DNA from: Arthrobacter gandavensis
GTDB lineage: Bacteria; Actinomycetota; Actinomycetes; Actinomycetales; Micrococcaceae
Reading direction: 5' to 3'
DNA: 64,000 nucleotides
Assembly (NCBI RefSeq): GCF_015355785.1
Contig: NZ_JADKYW010000006.1
Span: 124,001-188,000 of the forward strand
Made by a program: the position numbers and the translations under genes. The first letter of the stretch is position 1, and each line of letters opens with the position of its first letter. Positions 36,321 through 45,879 of this stretch are shown in pieces. Below the pieces are notes generated by a model. That model made no database searches, had not been told where the DNA came from, and saw only the letters and a list, made by a program, of their open reading frames with translations.

Positions 36321-37673
36321 ATGACCCCCGAAACCCCGCAGGGCACACATGCTGCCGGCGATCTTGAACTGACCATCGGACCGGCCGCCCACGGCGGGCA
36401 CTTCGTCGCCCGTCACGAAGGGCGCGTCGTCTTCGTCCGGCACGGCCTGCCGGGGGAGCGCGTGCGGGCCAGGCTCACGGACGCAGGGGAGAAGGCCAGG
36501 TTCTGGCGTGCCGACGTCGTCGAGGTCCTGGAACCTTCGGCGGCCCGCGTGCCGCACTTCTGGGCGCCGGCAGACGCGCTGAAGGCCGCATCCCGCGGCA
36601 GGCTTCCGGTGGGCGGAGCTGAATTCGGGCACATCGAGCTGGCCGAGCAGCGCCGGCTGAAGGCCGGTATCTTTGCCGAACAGCTGCAGCGCCTGGGCGG
36701 CGTGGACCGTGAAATTACCGTCGAAACCCCGGCGGATGAGAGCCCCGACGGGCTGGGCTGGCGAACCCGGGCCAGCTTCTCGGTAGCTGCCGGGGGACAT
36801 CTGGCCATGCACCCGCACCGTTCGGAGGACCTCGTCCCGGTCCAGGAGATGCCGCTTGCCTCCGCCGCCGTCAACGCACTGAAGCTGTGGGAAGTGGACT
36901 TCACCGGCGCCGCCCGCGTCGAGGTTGCCGCACCCGCAGCAGGCGGTCCGCCGCTGGTCCTGATCATTCCCGCTGCGGGAACCCGTCCGCGGACACTGGC
37001 CCGCATCGCCTCCGAAATTGGTGCCGCCGCGGATGCGGGCGCCGGAGAGACCGTCTCGGTGGCAGCCTGGGATCCCGAAAGCCATGAGCTGACACGGCTG
37101 CGCGGCCGGACGTGGGTCCGGGAACACGCTGCCGGACACGAATACCGAGTCACCGGAGCAGGCTTCTGGCAGATCCACCGCAGTGCCCCCGGCACCCTCG
37201 TGCAGGCAGTCCTGCATGGCCTGGACATCCAGCCGGGTGAGCGCGCCGCAGACCTCTTTGCCGGTGCGGGCCTGTTCACCGCACCGCTCGCTGCTGCCGC
37301 CGGCACGGAAGGGCACGTGCTCTCCGTTGAAGGTTCGCCCGGCACCAGCCGCGATGCCCGCAAGAACCTGTTCGCACTGTCCCAGGTTGAGGTTGTCCAG
37401 GGCCGGGTGGACCGCGTGCTGCGCAACCAGGAAGGCCGCCTTGACGCAGTCCTCCTGGACCCGCCGCGGACCGGAGCCGGACGGGTGGTTGTTGACCAGA
37501 TCAGTGCGGCCGCCCCGCGGACGGTCGGCTACGTGTCCTGCGACCCTGCGTCCTTCGCGCGGGACCTGGCCTGGTTCCGCGAAGCCGGCTGGGAGCTGGA
37601 CGTACTGCGGGTCTTCGACCTGTACCCGCATACCCACCACATGGAGTCCTTCGCAGTCCTCAGGCGCCCCTGA
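36321..37673 (+). CDS. Class I SAM-dependent RNA methyltransferase (TrmA/RlmD-like, with TRAM domain)
   Basis: A 450-residue RNA m5U-type methyltransferase. Residues about 10-75 form a TRAM RNA-binding domain (RVVFVRHGLPGERVRARLTD). The central part has ADLFAGAGLFTAPLAAAAGT (SAM motif I) and LLDPPRTGAG. The catalytic cysteine lies in VGYVSCDPASFARDLAWFRE. The C-terminus LYPHTHHMESFAVLRR is typical. The usual N-terminal iron-sulphur cysteine cluster of RlmD is not evident. Target nucleotide (tRNA U54 or 23S rRNA) is not decidable from sequence alone. Confidence 0.92.
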   Translation: MTPETPQGTHAAGDLELTIGPAAHGGHFVARHEGRVVFVRHGLPGERVRARLTDAGEKARFWRADVVEVLEPSAARVPHFWAPADALKAASRGRLPVGGAEFGHIELAEQRRLKAGIFAEQLQRLGGVDREITVETPADESPDGLGWRTRASFSVAAGGHLAMHPHRSEDLVPVQEMPLASAAVNALKLWEVDFTGAARVEVAAPAAGGPPLVLIIPAAGTRPRTLARIASEIGAAADAGAGETVSVAAWDPESHELTRLRGRTWVREHAAGHEYRVTGAGFWQIHRSAPGTLVQAVLHGLDIQPGERAADLFAGAGLFTAPLAAAAGTEGHVLSVEGSPGTSRDARKNLFALSQVEVVQGRVDRVLRNQEGRLDAVLLDPPRTGAGRVVVDQISAAAPRTVGYVSCDPASFARDLAWFREAGWELDVLRVFDLYPHTHHMESFAVLRRP

Positions 37674-37840
37674 CACCGCCAGGAACGGTCGCCGGGCCGG
37701 TGTGTGGCGGCCCATAAGCCGGTATCCGGCGCGGTGAACGGTCCAGCGGACGAGCGTCCGGCTAGGATGGGAACAGTTGTCCGGCTCCGTGCCGAAGGGA
37801 TTCCCGCCATGTGTTTGCACGGCAGGGGGACTTGCCAGTC

Positions 37841-37902
37841 CGGGAAATCACCCACCATTTCCCGGCCGGGCCCAACAGCTGTGCCGGTTAGGAAATCCTA
37901 AC
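37841..37902. promoter_or_regulatory. Two inverted repeats upstream of acnA
   Basis: CCGGGAAAT (37841-37849) and ATTTCCCGG (37858-37866) are perfect 9-bp arms around an 8-base spacer. About 20 bases further on, GTTAGGAAATCCTAAC (37887-37902) is a perfect dyad with 7-bp arms. Both contain GGAAAT. The second ends 56 bases before the acnA ATG, suitable for an operator. The first could also be a hairpin ending the methyltransferase transcript. The binding protein is unknown. Confidence 0.5.
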
Positions 37903-37957
37903 TAGCGTGCGACGGATCACTGGACAAAGATAAAACGGTGGCGAGAGGAGTCCTGTT

Positions 37958-40783
37958 ATGAGTAATGTGGACAGCTTCGGATCCAAAGGCGTCCTTGACG
38001 TCAACGGAAACGAATACGAAATTTTCCGGCTGAATTCCGTCGAAGGCGCCCAGAGCCTTCCGTTCAGCCTCAAGGTCCTGCTGGAAAACCTGCTGCGCAC
38101 CGAAGACGGTGCCAACATCACCGCGGACCACGTCCGTGCCCTGGCCAAGTGGGACGCAAACGCGGAGCCCAGCACCGAAATCCAGTTCACTCCGGCCCGC
38201 GTGATCATGCAGGACTTCACCGGCGTTCCCTGCATCGTCGACCTGGCCACCATGCGCGAAGCAGTGGCGGATCTCGGCGGCGATCCCAAGCGCGTCAACC
38301 CGCTTGCACCGGCCGAAATGGTCATTGACCACTCGGTGCAGATCGATGCCTTCGGCAACGCCGGCGCACTCGAGCGCAACATGGAAATCGAGTACCAGCG
38401 CAATGGCGAGCGTTACCAGTTCCTGCGCTGGGGCCAGACCGCATTCGATGACTTCAAGGTTGTCCCCCCGGGCATGGGCATTGTCCACCAGGTCAACATC
38501 GAGTACCTGGCCCGCACGGTTATGACCCGCGAAGTTGATGGTGTGCTGCGTGCCTACCCGGACACCTGCGTCGGCACCGACTCCCACACCACCATGGTCA
38601 ACGGCCTGGGCGTGCTCGGCTGGGGCGTTGGCGGCATTGAGGCCGAGGCAGCGATGCTCGGCCAGCCCGTCTCCATGCTCATCCCGCGCGTCGTCGGCTT
38701 CAAGCTCACCGGTGAAATCCCGGCCGGCGCCACCGCCACCGACGTCGTCCTGACCATCACCGAGATGCTGCGCAAGCACGGCGTCGTCGGCAAGTTCGTG
38801 GAGTTCTACGGCGACGGCGTTGCCTCCGTGCCGCTGGCTAACCGCGCCACGATCGGCAACATGAGCCCCGAGTTCGGTTCCACCGCCGCGATCTTCCCGA
38901 TTGACGACGTCACCCTGGATTACCTGCGCCTCACCGGCCGCTCCGAGGAGAACGTGGCCCTCGTCGAGGCCTACGCCAAGGAACAGGGCCTCTGGCACGA
39001 TCCGTCCAACGAGGTCAAGTACTCCGAGTACCTCGAGCTGGACCTGTCCACCGTCGTTCCCTCGATTGCCGGCCCGAAGCGTCCGCAGGACCGTGTGGAG
39101 CTCACCAGCGCCAAGCAGCAGTTCCGCTCGGACCTGAAGAACTACGTCCACGAGACCGTGGAAGCGCAGAACGGCACCGTCGACGAAGCACTGGAAGAAA
39201 CCTTCCCGGCCTCCGACGCCCCGTCCTTCACCGAGGGCAGCACACAGGTCAAGGACGCCGAGCACGACCTGGTCAAGGAATCCGACGCTCCCGCCGAGCG
39301 CTCGGTGAACAAGGTTCCGGTCACCATGCCGGACGGCCGCAGCTTCGAGCTGGACCACGGTGCCGTGACGATCGCTTCGATCACCTCCTGCACCAATACC
39401 TCCAACCCGTCGGTCATGATGGCCGCTGCCGTATTGGCACGCAACGCCGTCGAAAAGGGCCTCGTCGCCCAGCCGTGGGTCAAGACCTCGATTGCTCCGG
39501 GTTCCAAGGTAGTCACCGACTACTACGAGAAGTCCGGCCTGATCCCGTACCTGGAGAAGCTCGGATTCTTCGTGGTCGGCTACGGCTGCGCCACCTGCAT
39601 CGGCAACTCCGGTCCGCTGGAGGACGAGATCTCCACCGCGATCAACGAAGCGGACCTGGCCGTTACCGCAGTGCTCTCGGGCAACCGCAACTTCGAAGGC
39701 CGCATCAACCCGGACGTGAAGATGAACTACCTGGCTTCCCCGCCGCTGGTAGTCGCTTACGCGCTGGCCGGCTCGATGGACTTCGACTTCGAGAATGACC
39801 CGCTGGGTCAGGACGCCGAGGGCAACGACATCTTCCTGAAGGACATCTGGCCGAACCCGGCGGAGGTCCAGGAGATCATCGACGCGTCCATCAGCCAGGA
39901 AATGTTCACGGATTCATACGCCACCATTTTCGAAGGTGACGACCGCTGGAAGTCCCTGCCCACCCCCGAAGGCGCGACCTTCGAGTGGGATTCGGAGTCC
40001 ACGTACGTCCGGAAGCCCCCGTACTTCGAGGGCATGAAGGCACAGCCGGAGCCCGTCTCGGACATCGAAGGTGCCCGCGTGCTGCTCAAGCTGGGCGATT
40101 CGGTCACCACCGACCACATTTCCCCGGCCGGTTCCTTCAAGTCCGATACCCCGGCGGGCAAGTACCTGCTGGAGCACGGCGTGGCCCGGAAGGACTTCAA
40201 CTCCTACGGTTCCCGCCGAGGCAACCACGAAGTAATGATCCGCGGTACCTTCGCGAACATCCGGATCAAGAACCAGCTCCTGGACGGCGTTGAAGGCGGC
40301 TTCACCCGCGACTTCACGCAGCCCGAAGGCCCGCAGAACACCGTGTACGACGCATCGGTGAACTACCAGGCTGCCGGCACCCCGCTGGTGGTCCTGGCGG
40401 GCAAGGAATACGGTTCCGGATCCTCGCGTGACTGGGCAGCCAAGGGCACCGCGCTGCTGGGCGTCAAGGCAGTCATTGCCGAGAGCTACGAGCGTATCCA
40501 CCGCTCCAACCTCATTGGCATGGGCGTCCTTCCGCTGCAGTACCCGGCCGGCACCAACGCCGAGTCCCTGGGCCTGACCGGCACGGAGACCTTCTCGGTT
40601 GAAGGCGTTACCGAACTGAACAACGGCACCACCCCGAAGACCGTCAGGGTCACCGCGGTGCCGGAGAACGGCGAAGCCATCACCTTCGATGCGGTCCTGC
40701 GCATCGATACCCCGGGTGAGGCTGACTACTACCGCAACGGCGGCATCCTGCAGTACGTACTTCGCCAGATTTCGGCAAAGTAG
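37958..40783 (+). CDS. acnA: Aconitate hydratase A
   Basis: A 941-residue iron-sulphur enzyme of the TCA cycle that isomerises citrate to isocitrate. The 4Fe-4S cysteines are in [16 protein letters not shown] and [14 protein letters not shown]. Substrate-binding segments include [19 protein letters not shown] near residue 210 and [20 protein letters not shown] in domain 4. The length is slightly above the 890-930 usual for AcnA, owing to an acidic insert around residues 390-445 ([20 protein letters not shown] and following). The ATG has GAGAGGAG upstream. A clear terminator follows, so it is monocistronic. Confidence 0.97.
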   Translation: MSNVDSFGSKGVLDVNGNEYEIFRLNSVEGAQSLPFSLKVLLENLLRTEDGANITADHVRALAKWDANAEPSTEIQFTPARVIMQDFTGVPCIVDLATMREAVADLGGDPKRVNPLAPAEMVIDHSVQIDAFGNAGALERNMEIEYQRNGERYQFLRWGQTAFDDFKVVPPGMGIVHQVNIEYLARTVMTREVDGVLRAYPDTCVGTDSHTTMVNGLGVLGWGVGGIEAEAAMLGQPVSMLIPRVVGFKLTGEIPAGATATDVVLTITEMLRKHGVVGKFVEFYGDGVASVPLANRATIGNMSPEFGSTAAIFPIDDVTLDYLRLTGRSEENVALVEAYAKEQGLWHDPSNEVKYSEYLELDLSTVVPSIAGPKRPQDRVELTSAKQQFRSDLKNYVHETVEAQNGTVDEALEETFPASDAPSFTEGSTQVKDAEHDLVKESDAPAERSVNKVPVTMPDGRSFELDHGAVTIASITSCTNTSNPSVMMAAAVLARNAVEKGLVAQPWVKTSIAPGSKVVTDYYEKSGLIPYLEKLGFFVVGYGCATCIGNSGPLEDEISTAINEADLAVTAVLSGNRNFEGRINPDVKMNYLASPPLVVAYALAGSMDFDFENDPLGQDAEGNDIFLKDIWPNPAEVQEIIDASISQEMFTDSYATIFEGDDRWKSLPTPEGATFEWDSESTYVRKPPYFEGMKAQPEPVSDIEGARVLLKLGDSVTTDHISPAGSFKSDTPAGKYLLEHGVARKDFNSYGSRRGNHEVMIRGTFANIRIKNQLLDGVEGGFTRDFTQPEGPQNTVYDASVNYQAAGTPLVVLAGKEYGSGSSRDWAAKGTALLGVKAVIAESYERIHRSNLIGMGVLPLQYPAGTNAESLGLTGTETFSVEGVTELNNGTTPKTVRVTAVPENGEAITFDAVLRIDTPGEADYYRNGGILQYVLRQISAK

Positions 40784-40806
40784 GCCTGCACAGCCACTGA
40801 GCACGG

Positions 40807-40846
40807 CGCCCCGTTTCCTTTCACATGGAAGGAAACGGGGCGTTTT
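40807..40846 (+). terminator. Rho-independent terminator of acnA
   Basis: CGCCCCGTTTCCTT (40807-40820) pairs with AAGGAAACGGGGCG (40829-40842) around an 8-base loop, followed directly by TTTT. It starts 24 bases after the acnA stop and separates it from dxs. Confidence 0.9.
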
Positions 40847-40943
40847 GCGTAAATGTTGAAACCCGGGGCGCGGGGCAGGCGTTAGAGTTAAAAGCTGTGA
40901 CGGTGCGTTTGCCCGTTGCCTATGACGCAAGGGAGGCGCCCTC

Positions 40944-42917
40944 TTGGGACTTCTGGAAACCATCCGTGATCCGCGGGACCTCAGCAAGCTGAGCAACTCC
41001 CAGCTCTCATCCCTGGCGGAAGAGATCCGGTCTTTCCTCATCACGAATGTGTCCCAGACCGGCGGGCACCTGGGACCTAACCTGGGCGTCGTTGAACTGA
41101 CCATGGGCATCCACCGGGTCTTCGATTCTCCGCGGGACAGCATCGTCTTCGACACCGGACACCAGTCATACGTGCACAAGATCCTCACCGGCCGGCAGGA
41201 TTTCTCCACGCTGCGCCAGCAGGGCGGGCTCTCCGGCTACCCGTCCCGGGCCGAATCGGTGCACGACGTCGTCGAGAGCTCGCACGCCTCGTCCTCGCTT
41301 TCCTGGGCCGACGGCATTTCCCGTGCCCGGCAGCTGAGCGGTGAAGGCGACCGCTACACCGTTGTGATGGTGGGCGACGGCGCCCTGACCGGCGGCATGG
41401 CCTGGGAAGCCCTGAACAATATTGCGGCCGACCAAAAGCGGCGCGTGGTGATCGTCGTCAATGACAACGGGCGTTCCTATGCACCGACCATCGGCGGCGT
41501 GGCAGACTACCTGGCCTCGCTGCGGCCAACCATCGACGCGGTACGCACCCACCACATGTATGAGAACACCATGGACTGGTGGAAGGGCAGGCTGCAGAAC
41601 GGCGGCCCGGTTGGCCGGTTCGCTTACCACAGCCTCCACGCAGCCAAGAAGGGCGTCAAGGACTGGTGGGCTCCCCAGGGCCTCTTCGAAGATCTCGGGA
41701 TGAAGTACGTCGGACCGATCGACGGCCATGACCTCGGAGCGGTGGAGCAGGCGCTGGAAAAGGCCAAGAACTTTGCGGGGCCGGTGATCGTCCACGCGAT
41801 CACCGAAAAGGGACATGGCTATGCCCCGGCCCGCGCCCATGAGGAAGACCAGTTCCACGCCGTCGGCATTATCGACCCGGAAACGGGCGCCCCGGTATCT
41901 GCCGGCGGAAAGCAGTCGTGGACCTCCGTGTTCGCCACCGAAATCGCTGACATCGCTGACGAGCGCAGGGACATCGTGGGCATCACGGGCGCAATGCTGA
42001 TTCCGGTGGGCCTGCACCGCATGGCCGAGAAGCATCCGGAACGGGTGTTCGACGTCGGCATCGCCGAGCAGCACGCGCTCACCTCCGCGGCCGGCATGGC
42101 TTACGGCGGCCTGCACCCCGTCGTCGCACTGTATGCCACCTTCCTGAACCGGGCCTTCGACCAGCTGCTGATGGACGTAGCCCTGCACAAGGCCGGCGTG
42201 ACTATCGTCCTGGACCGCGCCGGTGTCACCGGGCCGGACGGCGCCAGCCACCACGGCATGTGGGACATGTCCATGCTGCAGATCGTGCCCGGACTGCATC
42301 TTTCCGCACCGCGGGATGCCACCCGGCTCCGGGAGGAGCTCCGCGAAGCCGTCGCGATTTCCGATGCACCCAGCGTGGTGCGCTTCTCCAAGGGAACCGT
42401 AGGACCGGACGTTGGGGCCGAGAGCCGCACCGAAGACGGCGTGGACATCCTGGCCCGCCGTCCCTCCGGGGATGCCAGCAACGACGTCCTCATTGTCAGT
42501 GTTGGAGCCATGGCGGAGATGGCGCTCGAAGTTGCCGACCGTCTAGGTGACCAGGGGATCAGTTCCACCGTGGTGGATCCGCGCTGGGTCCTTCCGGTTC
42601 CGCGCTCGATTGTCCGCATGGCTGCTGAGCACCGGATCGTGATCGTCATCGAGGACGGCGTGCGGGCCGGGGGAGTTGGATCCCGGATCCGCCAGGAGAT
42701 GCGCGCGGCAGGAGTGGACACCGCACTGAACGAAGTTGGCCTGCCGGTCGAATTCCTGGACCACGGTACCCGCGCCGAGGTCCTGGAGCGCGTTGGCCTC
42801 ACCGCCCGGCAGGTGGCCAACGACGTCGTCGCCCAGGTGCTGGGAACGAAGGTTCCCTTCGCCCGGCCGCTGCCCGGACAACAGGCCCCTACAGGACAAA
42901 TACCGAAGATCAAGTAA
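40944..42917 (+). CDS. dxs: 1-deoxy-D-xylulose-5-phosphate synthase
   Basis: A 657-residue thiamine-diphosphate enzyme that condenses pyruvate and glyceraldehyde 3-phosphate, the first step of the MEP isoprenoid pathway. Visible motifs are [16 protein letters not shown], the ThDP-binding [20 protein letters not shown], the transketolase pyrimidine-domain segment [20 protein letters not shown], and [20 protein letters not shown]. The TTG start at 40944 has GGGAGG upstream and matches the expected N-terminus ([16 protein letters not shown]). Length is normal. Confidence 0.96.
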   Translation: MGLLETIRDPRDLSKLSNSQLSSLAEEIRSFLITNVSQTGGHLGPNLGVVELTMGIHRVFDSPRDSIVFDTGHQSYVHKILTGRQDFSTLRQQGGLSGYPSRAESVHDVVESSHASSSLSWADGISRARQLSGEGDRYTVVMVGDGALTGGMAWEALNNIAADQKRRVVIVVNDNGRSYAPTIGGVADYLASLRPTIDAVRTHHMYENTMDWWKGRLQNGGPVGRFAYHSLHAAKKGVKDWWAPQGLFEDLGMKYVGPIDGHDLGAVEQALEKAKNFAGPVIVHAITEKGHGYAPARAHEEDQFHAVGIIDPETGAPVSAGGKQSWTSVFATEIADIADERRDIVGITGAMLIPVGLHRMAEKHPERVFDVGIAEQHALTSAAGMAYGGLHPVVALYATFLNRAFDQLLMDVALHKAGVTIVLDRAGVTGPDGASHHGMWDMSMLQIVPGLHLSAPRDATRLREELREAVAISDAPSVVRFSKGTVGPDVGAESRTEDGVDILARRPSGDASNDVLIVSVGAMAEMALEVADRLGDQGISSTVVDPRWVLPVPRSIVRMAAEHRIVIVIEDGVRAGGVGSRIRQEMRAAGVDTALNEVGLPVEFLDHGTRAEVLERVGLTARQVANDVVAQVLGTKVPFARPLPGQQAPTGQIPKIK

Positions 42918-42949
42918 GCTCCGCAGGCCCGGCGGGGCAAGGAAAGCAG

Positions 42950-43822
42950 GTGGCGCCAATGCCGAACAACCTCCCTCCTCTCGCCATAACCGGAGCCACT
43001 GGTGCGCTTGGCGGTCTGGTGGCGCAGCTGCTGGCGGAACAGGGTGTACCCCTTCGCCTGCTGGCGCGGCACACTGCCCGGGTTCCGCAGCAGCCGGAGA
43101 CGCCCACCTTCGCTGTGTCCTACGCGGACAGGGAACATGCCGAGCGTGCGCTGAGGGGAACCCAGACCCTCTTCATGGTTTCCGCGGCAGAGAACCCCTA
43201 CCGCGCCCAGGACCAGCGCACGTTCGTCGACGCTGCGGTGGACGCAGGGTTAAGGCATATTGTCTACACGTCGTTCATGGGAGCCTCGAAGAATGACGTG
43301 TTCACCCTGGGCCGCGACCACTGGGACACTGAACAGTACATCCGCGAACGGGGCCTCGAGTTCACGTTCCTGCGCGATGCCTTCTACCAGGACATCCTTC
43401 CCTCCTTCGTGGGGCGCGACGGCGTGATCCGCGGCCCTGCGGGGGACGGGCGGTTCGCCCCCGTGGCACGGACCGACGTGGCCCGGGCGGCTGCCCGGAT
43501 CCTTGCCGACCCCGTGCCGCATGCCCGCCGGACCTACACGCTGACCGGGCCCCAGGCCCTGTCCATGGCGGAGGTAGCCGAAATCCTCTCCCGTGTGACG
43601 GGGGAGCACATCACCTACTACGCCGAAACCCTGGACGAAGCCGTTGAATCACGACTCGCGGCGGGAGCCTCGCAGTGGCAGGCACTGGCCTGGGCCACCA
43701 GTTATGCAGCCATCGCTGCCGGGGAGATGGACCGGGTGAGTGACGACGTCGCTGACCTCACCGGTGCGGCGCCCGAGAGCCTCGAAGACTACCTGCGCAG
43801 CGAAGGCAAGAGTTTACCCTAG
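42950..43822 (+). CDS. NmrA-like NAD(P)-binding protein (QorB-type atypical SDR)
   Basis: A 290-residue atypical short-chain dehydrogenase. The dinucleotide site is AITGATGALGGLVAQLLAEQ. After it come VSYADREHAERALRGTQTLF and the HIVYTSFMGASKNDVFTLGR region typical of NmrA/QorB proteins, which lack the classical YxxxK pair. Substrate unknown; relatives reduce quinones or only sense NADP. GTG at 42950 has AAGGAAAG upstream; ATG at 42959 is an alternative. It lies 32 bases after dxs and may be co-transcribed with it. Confidence 0.85.
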   Translation: MAPMPNNLPPLAITGATGALGGLVAQLLAEQGVPLRLLARHTARVPQQPETPTFAVSYADREHAERALRGTQTLFMVSAAENPYRAQDQRTFVDAAVDAGLRHIVYTSFMGASKNDVFTLGRDHWDTEQYIRERGLEFTFLRDAFYQDILPSFVGRDGVIRGPAGDGRFAPVARTDVARAAARILADPVPHARRTYTLTGPQALSMAEVAEILSRVTGEHITYYAETLDEAVESRLAAGASQWQALAWATSYAAIAAGEMDRVSDDVADLTGAAPESLEDYLRSEGKSLP

Positions 43823-43865
43823 GGACTCTTCCCAGCCGCAGGGGCGTGTGGCTAGTGTCGGAGGT

Positions 43866-44183
43866 ATGGAACAGGCACAATCCGGTCCCGTTACGGACTT
43901 TCTCCAGGAATGCACCATCACCGGACTTAGCGACAGCGAAGCCACCCCGGCCGCGGACCTGTACGGGATGTACATCATCTGGTGTGAACGGGGCAGGCAG
44001 GATCCTGTCTCCTCGACCATGTTCGCACGCCAGCTGCGCCAAAACGGGAACTCTCCCCGCCGCCGCAACCACGAGAGCATTTACCCCGGAATGCTTCCCA
44101 CCGGGCCCATTCCCATCCAGTACATCCTTGAGACGGACAAGCCGCCTAGCCCGAACGGACCCCTGAGCGCCTTCGGGTCCTAG
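43866..44183 (+). CDS. Small orphan protein resembling the winged-helix C-terminal domain of phage/plasmid primases
   Basis: A 105-residue protein without a catalytic domain. The pattern VTDFLQECTITGLSDSEATP, ADLYGMYIIWCERGRQDPVS and STMFARQLRQNGNSPRRRN follows F-x-x-x-C, LY-x-x-Y-x-x-WC and F-x-x-x-L. This is the pattern I know from the winged-helix domain after the helicase of D5/P4-type primases. Here it stands alone, with a C-terminal tail rich in Pro and Gly (YPGMLPTGPIPIQYILETDK). No phage genes are near. ATG at 43866. DNA binding is inferred from the resemblance only; function unknown. Confidence 0.6.
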   Translation: MEQAQSGPVTDFLQECTITGLSDSEATPAADLYGMYIIWCERGRQDPVSSTMFARQLRQNGNSPRRRNHESIYPGMLPTGPIPIQYILETDKPPSPNGPLSAFGS

Positions 44184-44229
44184 CCTGTCGCTGCCGGGGC
44201 AGCGCAGCGGCAATTGATACCGTGGCAGG

Positions 44230-45207
44230 ATGACCACCTATACGAGACTTGGCAATTCCGGCCTGACGGTTTCAACTGTCGGCCTTGGCTGCAACAACCT
44301 GGGCCGATCCGGCACTGCGACCGAATCCCAGGAGGGAACGGACGCCGTCGTTCATGCCGCGATTGACGCGGGCATCACGCTGTTCGACACGGCCGACATC
44401 TACGGTGCGGAACCGGGGCTGAGCGAAATTCGGCTGGGCAAGGCCCTGGGCCCGCGCCGCGGCGACGTTGTCCTGGCTACGAAGTTCGGCATGGACATGC
44501 AGGGTGCCAACGGCCCGGATTTCGGTGCGCGCGGATCCCGCCGTTACATCGTGACCGCCGTTGAGGCGTCCCTTCGCCGCCTGGGCACGGACTGGATCGA
44601 TCTCTACCAGTTCCACACTCCGGACCCGCTGACGCCCATCGATGAGACGCTGGCAGCCCTGGATGACCTGGTGACCAGCGGAAAGGTCCGCTACATCGGC
44701 CACTCCAACCGTACCGGCTGGCAGATTGCCGAGGCGGAGTTTACGGCTCGCATGAAGGGCAGCGCCCGGTTCATTTCGGCCCAGAACCACTACAACCTGC
44801 TGGACCGGCGTGCCGAGCTGGAAGTCACGCCCGCAGCCGAAGCCTACGGACTCGGCGTGCTGCCGTACTTCCCGCTGGCAAACGGGCTGCTCACCGGCAA
44901 GTACAGCTCCGGGCAGGCACCGGAAGGAAGCCGGCTGACGCACTCCCGCACCAACCTGCTGCAGAACGCCGACTTTGACCAGCTGCGCGTGTTCGGCGAC
45001 TTCGCCCGTGACCGCGGCCTGACCGAGGTGCAGGTCGCGTTCTCCTGGCTGGCCTCCCGCCCTTCGGTTGCGTCCGTGATTGCCGGTGCCACCAAGCCGG
45101 AACAGGTGCAGCAGAACGCCGAGGCTGCCTCGTGGGTGCCGTCGGAGAAGGACCTTGAGGAACTGGACCGGATCTTCCCGCAGACGCCGAAGGTTGCTCT
45201 GTTCTAG
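44230..45207 (+). CDS. Aldo/keto reductase
   Basis: A 325-residue NADPH-dependent TIM-barrel oxidoreductase of the YajO/Tas-like subgroup. The catalytic tetrad can be read: Asp and Tyr in LFDTADIYGAEPGLSE, Lys in VVLATKFGMD, and His in DLYQFHTPDPLTP. The C-terminal cofactor loop is SVASVIAGATKPEQVQQNAE. It reduces carbonyl compounds; the substrate is unknown. It follows the small orphan protein by 46 bp and is convergent with the MarR-family gene. Confidence 0.93.
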   Translation: MTTYTRLGNSGLTVSTVGLGCNNLGRSGTATESQEGTDAVVHAAIDAGITLFDTADIYGAEPGLSEIRLGKALGPRRGDVVLATKFGMDMQGANGPDFGARGSRRYIVTAVEASLRRLGTDWIDLYQFHTPDPLTPIDETLAALDDLVTSGKVRYIGHSNRTGWQIAEAEFTARMKGSARFISAQNHYNLLDRRAELEVTPAAEAYGLGVLPYFPLANGLLTGKYSSGQAPEGSRLTHSRTNLLQNADFDQLRVFGDFARDRGLTEVQVAFSWLASRPSVASVIAGATKPEQVQQNAEAASWVPSEKDLEELDRIFPQTPKVALF

Positions 45208-45291
45208 GCGTTCCTTCTGGAAGGCCGCAGGAGAGCTGCTTCGGGATGCCATGCCCGGAAACCAACCAGCGCAGGCGGAGGTTGTACGGCG

Positions 45292-45783
45292 TTATGCCTG
45301 GTCCAGGGTTGCCTCGATCCGGGCCAGCAGAGCGGCCAAGATGTCCCGTTCCTGCAGGCTTAGCCCTGCCAGGATCCTTTCCTCGGTCGCCAGATGATCC
45401 GGCAGGGCCCGGTCGATGAGGGCGAGTCCGTCCGTCGTCAGGGCTACCCGCTTTCCCCGCCCGTCCGAGGAGTTCCTGGTACGGGAGATCAGGCCGCGTT
45501 CCTCCAGCCGGTTCAGCCGCTGCGCGATCGCGGCAGAGGTGACCATGGTGCTGGCCGTCAGCTCCGTGGGGCTCAGGGTGTAGGGGGCGCCCGACCGGCG
45601 TAACGTAGCCAGGACGTCAAAGGCGGCGGCATCCAGCCCGTGTGCGGCAAAGGTCGCCGCGAGCCGGGCGTCCAGCTTCCTTGACACCCGCGAAATCCGC
45701 CCGACGACGGACATGGGGGAGACATCAAGGTCCGGCCGTTCCGCCGCCCACTGAGCCAGGATGTGCTCTATCTGGTCCTTCAT
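45292..45783 (-). CDS. MarR-family transcriptional regulator
   Basis: A 163-residue winged-helix regulator. MSVVGRISRVSRKLDARLAA forms the dimer helix; LDAAAFDVLATLRRSG, LTASTMVTSAAIAQRLNRLE and LISRTRNSSDGRGKRVALT make the HTH and wing with the conserved D-x-R-G/R-x-x-x-x-L. The ATG at 45783 is chosen, although the frame is open to 45891. It is divergent from the UvrA-like gene and an inverted repeat lies just upstream of its start, so it probably controls itself and that gene. Confidence 0.9.
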   Translation of the reverse strand: MKDQIEHILAQWAAERPDLDVSPMSVVGRISRVSRKLDARLAATFAAHGLDAAAFDVLATLRRSGAPYTLSPTELTASTMVTSAAIAQRLNRLEERGLISRTRNSSDGRGKRVALTTDGLALIDRALPDHLATEERILAGLSLQERDILAALLARIEATLDQA

Positions 45784-45787
45784 GGTT

Positions 45788-45806
45788 TCCAACTTATCCG
45801 TTTGGA
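45788..45806. promoter_or_regulatory. Possible MarR operator
   Basis: TCCAA (45788-45792) and TTGGA (45802-45806) form a small dyad just upstream of the marR ATG. The arms are short (5 bp), so this is a weak candidate. It lies in the 96-bp gap shared with the divergent UvrA-like gene. Confidence 0.35.
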
Positions 45807-45879
45807 CACCAATCACGCCGTTGGTGAAACCCAGGCGAATTCGGTGAACCGAAAGCAGGCTGCCTGTTAGCGTCAATGA

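Noticed and set aside
36291-37820. 509-codon minus-strand frame opposite the RNA methyltransferase, considered as the missing permease
   Set aside because: It lacks the hydrophobic helices of a permease and mirrors the methyltransferase codons.
37887-37902. GTTAGGAAATCCTAAC as an IdeR/DtxR iron box
   Set aside because: The half-site spacing does not fit the 19-bp iron box, although TTAGG/CCTAA halves are similar.
37898-39358. Long open frame (486 codons) on the minus strand opposite acnA
   Set aside because: Acts as a shadow of the codon bias of aconitase; composition is Gly/Val/His/Asp-rich without family features, and acnA is certain.
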